From assembly GCA_023129165.1 (NCBI GenBank), contig JAGMCL010000040.1, positions 1-50,266 of the forward strand: 50,266 nt of DNA, given 5' to 3'. The notes under the pieces are model-generated. The model saw nothing but the letters and a program-made list of their open reading frames with translations. It was not told the origin of the DNA and did not search any database. Position numbers and translations under genes: made by a program. The DNA comes from Caldifarciminota bacterium (GTDB lineage Bacteria; Hydrothermota; UBA3073). How positions within the stretch are numbered: position 1 is the stretch's first letter; the number at the start of each line of letters is the position of its first letter. Shown here piece after piece: positions 21,121 through 28,214 of this stretch.

Positions 21121-21481
21121 CCGATAAAACACCTATTGTAAGTGTCAAAAGCTAAGTTGATACAGATAACAAGGCAATATGCTTAATGGACGCCTTGAAA
21201 GGACAACCAAGTAATCTTCCAACAGAGGAGCTTATCGGACTCTAAAAGTGGGCAGAACACGGGAGATAAAAGATTTTAATTGTGAAATAACCTATCGGAA
21301 AAACCGATAGGAGATAGAAGAAATGCCTATAAGATAATATTATGAAAAGTAAAGATATTGATTTTATTAAGGAAAAACGTAAATGCTGGAAAATAGTTGA
21401 AACTTGGCTTAAAGTAAAGCCTATTTTCTGAATTTACAAAGAATATGTTGCAACCGATAGGAGCTATCGGAAATTCCGATA
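21121..21481. repeat. Cluster of CCGATA/TATCGG sites (iteron- or operator-like)
   Basis: The 6-mer CCGATA or its complement TATCGG occurs at 21121, 21233, 21293, 21304, 21454, 21465 and 21476. Pairs form dyads: CCTATCGG-AAAAA-CCGATAGG (21291-21311), CCGATAG-GAG-CTATCGG (21454-21470) and TATCGG-AAATT-CCGATA (21465-21481). About 0.2 would be expected by chance in this length. The region 20756-21624 otherwise holds only one doubtful small frame. It could be a replication origin or a multi-site operator. Confidence 0.55.
21342..21431 (+). CDS. Doubtful 29-residue open frame
   Basis: MKSKDIDFIKEKRKCWKIVETW... with no clear RBS. It lies between the two groups of CCGATA dyads. It may be a leader peptide, or chance. 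Confidence 0.25.
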   Translation: MKSKDIDFIKEKRKCWKIVETWLKVKPIF

Positions 21482-21624
21482 CCAAACAAAAATACAACTC
21501 ACCAGCCACGAGTTGGAGGAGATGAGATTGACCATTGAGCGATCTCAAAAAACGGAGTATGTCCAGATTGTACAAGTATGATTACAATAATCAGCATAGA
21601 TGACATGTGAAATTATAATAACTT

Positions 21625-22140
21625 ATGCTAACCAAGACAGACCGCAAAGCAATTCCGCTATTAACTGCTAATCAGACACAAGACGAGATCGCCAAACAAC
21701 TCAATATAACCCAGCCGAGAGTGTCTCAGATAGCCCACAAAGCTGAGGTCCGAACGCTCGTAGAAAAAGCTCAAGTCCGATTCATCCAACAAGGTATCAA
21801 GATAGCCATCTCAAATCAGCTTGCGAAAGTCGAGGCAGGCAAAGCAATCCTTAGTAATCAATCTAATCAGTTAGATATCATTGGAGATGGAGTAGAGCCA
21901 TCATATATCACTGGAGTACCTAACAGAGACATACTTGCCTTAGCGGACAAGGTAGAGGCAAGGCTTATGCAGAGTGTAGGTATTCTCCCATCTCAGACAC
22001 CCTCTCCTGTGTATCTGACCCTAATAGCAGGTGGCAATATTGTCTTAGTTGATCCTACGGTCCAGGCAGCCTTACAAGGCTATACCGATGACCTCTTTGA
22101 TGATGATGTCCAAGAGGCGAAGGTTGAGGTAAGTCCTTGA
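21625..22140 (+). CDS. terS: Putative small terminase subunit
   Basis: 171 residues. The N-terminal helix-turn-helix (T-Q-D-E-I-AKQLNITQPRVSQIA, about residues 19-35) is followed by helical segments and a C-terminal part (VGILPSQTPSPVYLTL) common in small terminases. It lies upstream of the large terminase with a group of small genes between them. It would bind the packaging site and form a ring that guides the large subunit. No strong RBS is seen before this ATG. Confidence 0.65.
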   Translation: MLTKTDRKAIPLLTANQTQDEIAKQLNITQPRVSQIAHKAEVRTLVEKAQVRFIQQGIKIAISNQLAKVEAGKAILSNQSNQLDIIGDGVEPSYITGVPNRDILALADKVEARLMQSVGILPSQTPSPVYLTLIAGGNIVLVDPTVQAALQGYTDDLFDDDVQEAKVEVSP

Positions 22141-22510
22141 AATGATGAGGGATAGTGCAAATTGATTATATTATTACTAACTTTGCTATAACCTGATTTG
22201 CCAAGTCCTATGGATACACACTTTGCCATGGTGGTAGTCATTTGTTTTGAGGGGTGTGTTTAGTATGTGTCAACCATGCATATCTACAGAGTTTCAGAGT
22301 TTACATAATACTTTTTTATCATACGTTGTTTGTCTATACAGTACAGAGTACTCAGGCCAGAGTAACAGGGTATTTAGTACTCCATACAGCACCCAGAGGG
22401 GGTGGGAGGGGGAGCGATTCGGTTTTGGGTGGTAGGTTTCATAATTTATAGTCTCCACCAACACACATCCACACACACAAAGGATAAAAAACTTTATTTA
22501 ATCTATTGTC
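22141..22510. other. Non-coding region after the small terminase
   Basis: No convincing gene on either strand. It includes the palindrome GAGTACTC (22346 region) with related AGTAC and TACTCC copies near 22377, and a purine-rich stretch followed by CA-rich runs (ACACACATCC...). Regions next to terS often hold the packaging site; nothing here proves it. Confidence 0.35.
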
Positions 22511-22539
22511 TTGACATATATAAAATAGTGCATTATTCT
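22511..22539 (+). promoter_or_regulatory. Promoter upstream of the pre-terminase gene group
   Basis: TTGACA (22511-22516), a 17-base spacer and TATTCT (22534-22539), close to consensus. It would drive the genes from 22575. Confidence 0.55.
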
Positions 22540-22574
22540 AAATACAATAAATAAACTACATAAGGAAATGTGCT

Positions 22575-22865
22575 ATGAAGCAAGACAAGAAAATGGTAAC
22601 GATTTACGTTGATAAGACCATCTGGCAAGAGATTAAGGACTATGCATGGCAAAAAAGGATTTCAGCAGGGACTTATTTAGTTGAATTACATAAGCTAAAT
22701 AAAGACAATAGTTTTAATAAACCTGAACCCCCTGAAACAATTACAGAAACACCAAAAAAAGATTTACCGAAGTCAACAATCTCCACGGGCGGGAGACCAG
22801 AGAAGGCTAAAAAGGGAACTGACAATCAATCAATCGGATTTTCCAAAAAACAGCAATGCCAATAA
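22575..22865 (+). CDS. Small ribbon-helix-helix-like protein
   Basis: 96 residues, RBS TAAGGAAATGTGCT. The start (KKMVTIYVDKTIWQEIKDYAWQKRISAGTYLVEL) has the beta-strand then two-helix pattern of ribbon-helix-helix proteins. A Pro/Thr/Lys-rich disordered tail follows. Possible DNA-binding regulator or late gene activator. Confidence 0.5.
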   Translation: MKQDKKMVTIYVDKTIWQEIKDYAWQKRISAGTYLVELHKLNKDNSFNKPEPPETITETPKKDLPKSTISTGGRPEKAKKGTDNQSIGFSKKQQCQ

Positions 22866-22876
22866 GGGAGATAAGC

Positions 22877-23068
22877 ATGAATCGAGACAATCCATATTCC
22901 TCCGATTACGATTTGAGCGAAGAAGGATTTATCCGGCGTAACAAAAACTGGACTGATTTCTCAGAACGATTCAGGGAAAATATACGAAACGGAGTAGCGG
23001 AATTTAAAGCTTGGGTTGCAGCAAATTTGAAAATTTCTGAATTAATACGAGAAGAAGCTGAAGTATGA
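22877..23068 (+). CDS. Small protein, unknown
   Basis: 63 residues from ATG 22877, with AGGGAGATAAGC upstream (better than the in-frame ATG at 22856). Acidic and polar N-terminus, helical end. No family recognised. Confidence 0.5.
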   Translation: MNRDNPYSSDYDLSEEGFIRRNKNWTDFSERFRENIRNGVAEFKAWVAANLKISELIREEAEV

Positions 23069-23157
23069 CATATAAGATAAGGGTGATTAGTGCTGTTTCC
23101 TGTTGATAAATTTTCCTAACCAAAGAAGGATTTAACAGGAAGGCGCTTTTTAAATAA

Positions 23158-23307
23158 ATGAAATCTACAAAAATTAAAAAAATAGACGCTGATTTATATA
23201 ATCAAATAGACATCCTTTTCACAGACGGAACGAAAGTCGCCTTTGAAGCGGATATCGATCATTGTGAACCATGTATAAGGAAGACCATAAACGGGGAAGA
23301 ATTATGA
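23158..23307 (+). CDS. Small protein, unknown
   Basis: 49 residues (MKSTKIKKIDADLYNQIDIL...), a beta-type fold with a CEPC pair near the end. The upstream region lacks a strong RBS. No family recognised. Confidence 0.5.
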   Translation: MKSTKIKKIDADLYNQIDILFTDGTKVAFEADIDHCEPCIRKTINGEEL

Positions 23308-23316
23308 GGAGAAATT

Positions 23317-23541
23317 ATGGAATTATGGATAGTACTTATTTTATGTTATTGCATAATATGTTGGTTGGGAGGGCTTTTGTTAGAACGTCCTATTATAGCG
23401 GCCGTTAAAATGGTTGGACCTAATTCGACATTAAAAAATTGCACCATTAGATTGAAAACAGCTAAATATGCAGTTTATCTTACAGGTAATGATTGTAGTA
23501 TACTTAATAGTCGTTTTGTGACAGATCGACTTACAAACTAA
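23317..23541 (+). CDS. Small membrane-anchored protein with beta-helix-like end
   Basis: 74 residues, RBS TGAGGAGAAATT. The N-terminal hydrophobic segment (LWIVLILCYCIICWLGGLLL) is followed by repeats of beta-helix type (GPNSTLKNCTIRLKTAKYAVYLT, NDCSILNSRF). Unknown role. Confidence 0.5.
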   Translation: MELWIVLILCYCIICWLGGLLLERPIIAAVKMVGPNSTLKNCTIRLKTAKYAVYLTGNDCSILNSRFVTDRLTN

Positions 23542-23546
23542 TAAAC

Positions 23547-23633
23547 ATAGAAACCCTTTTCCCCGGCTTGGGCCAATTTATTGATGGTAAAAAAGTGATG
23601 ATGGATTTATTATGGACGGTTGGCACAGGATAG
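23547..23633 (+). CDS. Possible 28-residue protein with ATA start
   Basis: An open frame METLFPGLGQFIDGKKVMMD... if the ATA at 23547 is read as the start. No ATG, GTG or TTG lies at the expected place and no clear RBS is seen. Listed because the composition looks coding. Confidence 0.25.
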   Translation: METLFPGLGQFIDGKKVMMDLLWTVGTG

Positions 23634-23678
23634 CGAAAACTCTTTTTTTAGGTCATTTTACAATTAAGGCGGTCAGGT

Positions 23679-23705
23679 TTGGCATAACCCCAGATTGTGA
23701 TTATG
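23679..23705 (+). repeat. TTGGCATAACCCC element, copy 1
   Basis: TTGGCATAACCCC, 7 bases, GATTATG, then AAAGGAATAATG. The same order recurs at 34473-34498 with a 6-base gap, also just before an RBS. A shared regulatory site is possible. Confidence 0.4.
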
Positions 23706-23765
23706 TAAAGGAATAATGCCCTGCAAACGAATAAAAAATAAAGTTTATACAAAATCATCCGGTTC

Positions 23766-23873
23766 ATAGAACAAATCAAAATTTTAAGAGGATTGCAGGA
23801 GAGGGCACTCGATGATGGTGGTTTTTGGAATCAGCATCCTTCTTGGAGTGAACGGGTAGAGAATATTGAATAA
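23766..23873 (+). CDS. Possible 35-residue protein with ATA start
   Basis: The frame MEQIKILRGLQERALDDGGF, then WNQHPSWSERVENIE, has a clearly protein-like composition with two Trp and balanced charges. The only start candidates are ATA at 23766 or TTG at 23793. It ends four bases before the next ATG. Confidence 0.35.
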   Translation: MEQIKILRGLQERALDDGGFWNQHPSWSERVENIE

Positions 23874-23877
23874 AAAA

Positions 23878-24312
23878 ATGACATTAATAATTGTTTTAGA
23901 CTGGTATAAAAAATTTAACATTAAAATAGTTGAATCAAGCAAATATTCTGAATTCTGGGGTGGTAAGGAAGTTATAAGCCGCGAATATGCTTTTAAGTTT
24001 AAGAAACTAAATAAGAAAAAACTCAAAATATTTTTAGAATATATAGAGCAGGAATGTATAGTTTGTATTGACCTTGACATGCCTATTTATTTTAATAAAA
24101 TTAGATTTGATGGTAAATTGCAAGAACTCGACTATTTAAAACTTTTAAGTAAAATTAATATCAATGAAACAAAAAGAATTGTTGAAAAACTTTGCAAGGC
24201 GGCAGATAAACTAAAGAAAAATGTTATTTTGCAACGTAGGATTGATTGGGAATTAGATAAAAAAAATGAATGGTACTCAGTTTATGGGCGTTTTGCGTGT
24301 GTAATAATATGA
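23878..24312 (+). CDS. Protein of the pre-terminase group, unknown
   Basis: 144 residues from ATG 23878 (a TTG four codons earlier is possible). Mixed alpha/beta, rich in Lys and Ile, with no known domain. It overlaps the large terminase start by an ATGA junction. Confidence 0.55.
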   Translation: MTLIIVLDWYKKFNIKIVESSKYSEFWGGKEVISREYAFKFKKLNKKKLKIFLEYIEQECIVCIDLDMPIYFNKIRFDGKLQELDYLKLLSKININETKRIVEKLCKAADKLKKNVILQRRIDWELDKKNEWYSVYGRFACVII

Positions 24313-26111
24313 ATCGAACCAAACAATTAAATGATCTTTCTGCCTTATTAAGCTTTAAACCTACATGGCAGTTAAAGAAATTTATGCGACTTCCGCATAG
24401 GATAATTAGTCTTTTCACAGGAAATCAGGCTTTTAAAACATCTGCTATTTGTTTTCAATATGTCATGAGAGTTTTAGGCCACCATCCAGTGCCTAAAAAA
24501 AATGTAGTTTATTTTGAATGCAAATCTCGAAATCAAGACAACCTTGCTCCTCATGGATATTATGAGTTTATAGATAACGGAGTTAAAGTCAAGGGTTGGG
24601 AAAAAGGAACATGGAATATTAAGACTTTACCTAAAGATGGAAAATGTCCTTATTGTGGAGAGCCAATTGTAATCCATCAGCGAACTTCCAATAAAATTCG
24701 ATTGTGTGCTGAAACACTACCAGGTGATAAAGAACAAGTTTCAGATGATAAAACGCAAACTGCCGAAACTAAAAATACAATTTACCCTGAACTTAAAAAA
24801 TGGTTACCTCCTTTTCTTTTAAAAAGAGATATTACTTTTAGAAATCCGGCAATGATAGTCAAAGACCCATTAAAGGGGATGACATTAAATAATACTATAA
24901 ACAAAGGCAATGATATAATATTTGATTTTATTTCTTATAATCAGAGTATTCAATCGACTGCTGGTATTCAACGACTGAGCATTTTTTGTGATGAAGAGAG
25001 CCCAAAGGATTTTTGGGACGAACAAATACCAAGGTTATTAAAAGAAGACGGAGATCTCTTGCTTGGTTTAACTCCAGCGAATTTAATGAGTTGGACTTAT
25101 GATGAAATATTTGAGAAAGCTCAAATTTATTATAGAACTTCTAAAGTATGTGAATTTCTTAACAAAACTGAAAAAGATAGAAATTACAAGACATTAGAAA
25201 TAACTGATTCTCCTAATCCAATAGCTGTAATCCAAGCTGCAACTGATGATAATCCTACCTTAAGCCCCCAAGTTATAGATGAAATGTTTTTCGCTGTTGA
25301 CGACCCTGATGTTTTGGCTACTCGAAGATATGGAATTCATAAACAAGTTTCAGGCAGAATATTTAAAACCTTCGATTATAAAATACATTTCATAGATTAT
25401 GAGAAATATTTTCCAACCGGAATGTTTCACGATTGGAACCATTATCGAATGATAGACTACCATTCTCATAATAAATGGGCTTGTGTGTGGCTTTCAGTAA
25501 GCCCTTATAACGAAGCTTTTGTATGGAAAGAATGGTCGCCTGATCCTGAAAGAATTATAACGCGCCTTATCGTAAACGAAATGGCTGTAATGAGTGGGGA
25601 TTATAAATTCAAATTAAACTTAGTCGATGCTCTTGCGGCTGAAAACCAACCTGGGTCAGGAACTTCGACATTAGAAGATCTAAACGATTTTTTCCTTGAA
25701 TTAAAAAGAGAGGGTATCTGCACCGGAGCCTACTTTGAGACATGGAACACAAAAGGTATCAGAGGTCGTGAGGTTATCAGGGAGCGACTTAAATACGCTA
25801 AAGACTGTAAGCGACCCTTTAATAACAAAGTCCAACATCAGGGCATTACACGCTATCTGCCTACATTGTGGATTTCTAACAGATGTCCTGAAACTGCGAG
25901 AAGTTTAAAGCAATGGAGGCTTGAAAGCAGGGTGAGAGCGGCTTCTAATGTTGACAAAGACAGATTAGAGCGGCCAACTCAGAAGTTTAGCCATTATTGT
26001 ACCGCTTTGGAGGCAATTTTCAAAGACCGAAGACTAAAAGCTCCTTTGACTGTTTATAAAGCACCATCAAAAACGCCAAGTTATTTTCAAGGCGCGAGGA
26101 GAGTGACGTAA
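24309..26111 (+). CDS. terL: Terminase large subunit
   Basis: 600 residues from ATG 24309, which overlaps the previous stop. Walker A-like FTGNQAFKTS (about residues 37-46), a zinc-ribbon-like insert (CPYCGEP), Walker B LSIFCDEE and a C-terminal RNase H-type nuclease domain beginning near FHDWNHYRMIDYH. It is the ATP-driven motor and headful or site nuclease that packages DNA through the portal. The first lysine position of Walker A follows the terminase style (GxxxxKT). Length is normal to slightly large. Confidence 0.85.
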   Translation: MNRTKQLNDLSALLSFKPTWQLKKFMRLPHRIISLFTGNQAFKTSAICFQYVMRVLGHHPVPKKNVVYFECKSRNQDNLAPHGYYEFIDNGVKVKGWEKGTWNIKTLPKDGKCPYCGEPIVIHQRTSNKIRLCAETLPGDKEQVSDDKTQTAETKNTIYPELKKWLPPFLLKRDITFRNPAMIVKDPLKGMTLNNTINKGNDIIFDFISYNQSIQSTAGIQRLSIFCDEESPKDFWDEQIPRLLKEDGDLLLGLTPANLMSWTYDEIFEKAQIYYRTSKVCEFLNKTEKDRNYKTLEITDSPNPIAVIQAATDDNPTLSPQVIDEMFFAVDDPDVLATRRYGIHKQVSGRIFKTFDYKIHFIDYEKYFPTGMFHDWNHYRMIDYHSHNKWACVWLSVSPYNEAFVWKEWSPDPERIITRLIVNEMAVMSGDYKFKLNLVDALAAENQPGSGTSTLEDLNDFFLELKREGICTGAYFETWNTKGIRGREVIRERLKYAKDCKRPFNNKVQHQGITRYLPTLWISNRCPETARSLKQWRLESRVRAASNVDKDRLERPTQKFSHYCTALEAIFKDRRLKAPLTVYKAPSKTPSYFQGARRVT

Positions 26112-26308
26112 TGAGTGATAACTCTGACACAAAAAATGCTAAAATGAACATTTATTCCAGGTGGAAGAAGGTGCCCTGGGAACCATTGATAGCTTTTAAT
26201 CTAAAAACAGAACAAATGGAATTGGTTGAACCGCCTTATACATATATAGACGACAATGGATGTGTGTGGCATGTTGAGGATCAACCCATCACTGGAATTT
26301 CAATATAA
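26111..26308 (+). CDS. Small protein, unknown
   Basis: 65 residues, overlapping the terminase stop by one base. Aromatic and polar (WKKVPWEPLIAFNL, CVWHVEDQPI). No family recognised. Confidence 0.6.
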   Translation: MSDNSDTKNAKMNIYSRWKKVPWEPLIAFNLKTEQMELVEPPYTYIDDNGCVWHVEDQPITGISI

Positions 26309-26469
26309 TGTTTAAAGGTGTTGTAGTTAAAAAAAGCAATCGCAATATAGAATTCAAAATAGTCGATTTGAAAGGAAATGTTGCAACATTTGTTCCCGAA
26401 GATATTTTAGGATTGATTGATGAATTAAAAGAAGCTTATAAAAACACTTTTCTTTTAAAAAAGGAATAA
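26308..26469 (+). CDS. Small protein, unknown
   Basis: 53 residues coupled to its neighbour by TAATG. N-terminal beta strands (GVVVKKSNRNIEFKIVDLKG) and a C-terminal helix. No family recognised. Confidence 0.55.
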   Translation: MFKGVVVKKSNRNIEFKIVDLKGNVATFVPEDILGLIDELKEAYKNTFLLKKE

Positions 26470-26470
26470 T

Positions 26471-26593
26471 ATGCCGTTGCAAGATTATCACTGCAAACAA
26501 TGCAATAAGATATTCGAGATCATAGTCCCGCTCTCTAAAAACGACAAAGAAATTAAATGTCCGTATTGCAAACAGACGCTAAGGAAAAGAATA
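26471..26593 (+). CDS. FmdB-like small zinc ribbon
   Basis: 40 residues: MPLQDYHCKQCNKIFEIIV...IKCPYCKQTL. The MPxYxYxCxxCxxxFE start and closing CPYC are the FmdB-type zinc ribbon. RBS AAGGAATAAT. Function in phages is unknown. Confidence 0.65.
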
Positions 26594-26618
26594 AGCGCTC
26601 CTAAAATTATCAAAATAA

Positions 26619-26647
26619 GTTGACAAATGTTTTTATTAATGCTAAGA
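26619..26647 (+). promoter_or_regulatory. Possible promoter before 26694
   Basis: TTGACA (26619-26624), a 17-base spacer and TAAGAG (26642-26647). The -35 box is perfect and the -10 box is weak. Confidence 0.3.
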
Positions 26648-26693
26648 GGCAGAAAATCTATTGAAATTATAGGATTAATCAAGGTTCTGTGTA

Positions 26694-27035
26694 ATGTTTT
26701 ATAAGTGGCGTAAAAATGCAATTGGCAAAATTTATTCACCGCCTAAATTTGGAATTAATTATGATTTATTAGATGATGATGGCTTTGTAATAGTGATGAG
26801 ACTTCCGTTATGGTCATATTTTCGTAGAATGTATTTTGATTTTGAAACAAAAGAAATAAAATCAGGCAAAACAATTTTTTGTGTTCAATGGTATTTTAGA
26901 CGAAGAAGCAACGAAGAGCTTGAATTCTCTAAAAAACATGGAGGAGGTTCTAACCGGTTTATACTTGAGTTACCACATTTCTTTTGTAAATCTGTAGGAA
27001 AACAAGAAATCTTAGTGCCGAGAAAAGCGATGTGA
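26694..27035 (+). CDS. Protein of the terminase-portal interval, unknown
   Basis: 113 residues. Aromatic N-terminal half (MRLPLWSYFRRMYFDFETKE, VQWYFRRRSNEE), no known domain. No strong RBS. Genes between TerL and the portal are often accessory. Confidence 0.5.
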   Translation: MFYKWRKNAIGKIYSPPKFGINYDLLDDDGFVIVMRLPLWSYFRRMYFDFETKEIKSGKTIFCVQWYFRRRSNEELEFSKKHGGGSNRFILELPHFFCKSVGKQEILVPRKAM

Positions 27036-27211
27036 TGAAACCAAAAGACGACGATTTGAAAATTATTATAACAACAGAGATTAGAGATAAAAAATATCAT
27101 GCTGCGGTATATTTAGAGAAAGGCCATCAAACTAAAAAAGATTTTATGGAAATAGGTGAATTAATGTTATTAGCAGCCATACGAAAATTGTGTGAAGAAA
27201 AAATATTTTAA
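27035..27211 (+). CDS. Small protein, unknown
   Basis: 58 residues (MKPKDDDLKIIITTEIRDKKYHAAVYLEKG...), beta strands then a helix, coupled to both neighbours. No family recognised. Confidence 0.5.
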   Translation: MKPKDDDLKIIITTEIRDKKYHAAVYLEKGHQTKKDFMEIGELMLLAAIRKLCEEKIF

Positions 27212-27348
27212 TGAAAGAATTGATAGCTCTAATTAAAGAATGGATAGATAACCGAAAGACCGGTTCTATTACTATTAATTTTTTCAAAGGCGGAATCGCC
27301 AACTTGATCAAGAAAGAATCGATCAAGCTAACCCAAAAAGGAGGGTAA
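27211..27348 (+). CDS. Small basic protein, unknown
   Basis: 45 residues, basic C-terminal half. It ends in AAAAAGGAGGG, which also serves as the RBS of the next gene. No family recognised. Confidence 0.5.
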   Translation: MKELIALIKEWIDNRKTGSITINFFKGGIANLIKKESIKLTQKGG

Positions 27349-27350
27349 TT

Positions 27351-27914
27351 ATGTTGTGGGAAAAGATTAAAATTGAATTAACAACCCAAATGTTAGGAAC
27401 AGTAACAAAAGACCCAGAAGTGTATAAAACTTATATTGAATCTAAAAAGCCAGACAATATAAGCGAAGATGAATATTTAACAGTTGAGAAGATCGAAGAA
27501 AAAGGCTGGACAGGTTTTCATAAGGACCTAAATGGTTTGTTTATTTATGAATACACGATTAAAGGTTTTCTTAAGCATGCTGGCAATGTTCTAAAAGATA
27601 TAGTCAAAATAAAAAATTTGCGATCTAAAATTGATAATTATGTTTTTATTTCTCCACGAAGAATTTATTTAAACCAGGATAAGCCGGATGGTGTTATCGA
27701 AAGACCTTTAAGAGCTATGACTGCGTTAGGCCCGAGGGTAACAATAGCGAGAAGTGATTATATTAAAGCAGGAAAAGAAATTGATTTTAAAATCATGTTG
27801 GTTCAACATAAAGAAATTACAATGAAAAAAATTATGGAACTATTTAAGTATGGTGAGTTAATGGGTCTTGGTCAATTTCGTAATGGTGGCTATGGCCGTT
27901 TTAAGGTTTTGTAA
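27351..27914 (+). CDS. RAMP-like protein (possible RNA-binding, Cas-related fold)
   Basis: 187 residues, strong RBS AAAGGAGGGTAATT. It begins with a beta strand (KIKIELTTQMLGTVT), has an internal TIKGFLKHAG helix, and ends with a Gly-rich loop GLGQFRNGGYGRF (about residues 173-185), which resembles the C-terminal G-loop of RAMP-superfamily proteins (Cas5, Cas6, Cas7, Cmr/Csm subunits). No adjacent cas gene or CRISPR array is present. A catalytic His is not obvious, so it may bind rather than cut RNA. Possible anti-CRISPR or RNA-handling role is inference only. Confidence 0.55.
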   Translation: MLWEKIKIELTTQMLGTVTKDPEVYKTYIESKKPDNISEDEYLTVEKIEEKGWTGFHKDLNGLFIYEYTIKGFLKHAGNVLKDIVKIKNLRSKIDNYVFISPRRIYLNQDKPDGVIERPLRAMTALGPRVTIARSDYIKAGKEIDFKIMLVQHKEITMKKIMELFKYGELMGLGQFRNGGYGRFKVL

Positions 27915-28150
27915 TGGTATAGTTCTGTTAGGTGTTGTTTTGTAACAGTGGGGTTAAGCACCGTGTTGTATAGCAAAGGTGGGGTATGGTTTTGTACAGC
28001 ATTGTATCGTAAGGGTGAAGTGCTGTGAAGTAGGGTACTGTGTTGGTATAGTTGAGTACCGTGTTGTTAAGTATCGGTAAAGTACGGTAGAGTACGTGAG
28101 GTCTTGTAATGGTATGGTACGGTAGCGTTAAGTAATGAAGTAACATAGGG
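27915..28150 (+). repeat. G/T-rich degenerate repeat region
   Basis: About 235 bases with very little C on this strand, built from diverged units such as GGTATAGTT (27914 and 28051 areas), ACCGTGTTGT (27960 and 28062 areas) and GGTACGGTA. The reverse-strand open frame here is just a product of the repeat. It lies between the RAMP-like gene and the portal terminator. Confidence 0.5.
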
Positions 28151-28166
28151 ACAATCTAAAAATTAG

Positions 28167-28203
28167 AAGCCCTGTCTGGAGAAATCTGGATAGGGCTTTT
28201 TTT
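28167..28203 (+). terminator. Intrinsic terminator upstream of the portal gene
   Basis: AAGCCCTGTCT (28167-28177) pairs with GGATAGGGCTT (28188-28198), 11 pairs with two G-T, followed by TTTTTTT. A textbook Rho-independent terminator, separating the packaging/accessory genes from the structural genes. The portal ATG follows 12 bases later. Confidence 0.85.
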
Positions 28204-28214
28204 ATGGTGATTGA

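Noticed and set aside
22247-22476. Three overlapping open frames of about 60 codons on both strands after terS.
   Set aside because: No protein-like composition and no RBS; treated as non-coding.
23679-23705. TTGGCATAACCCC as a sigma-54 promoter.
   Set aside because: The required GC element 10 bases after the GG is missing in both copies.
27928-28146. Reverse-strand 72-codon open frame rich in Tyr, His, Thr, Leu and Pro.
   Set aside because: It is a by-product of the G/T-rich repeat; no RBS and extreme composition.
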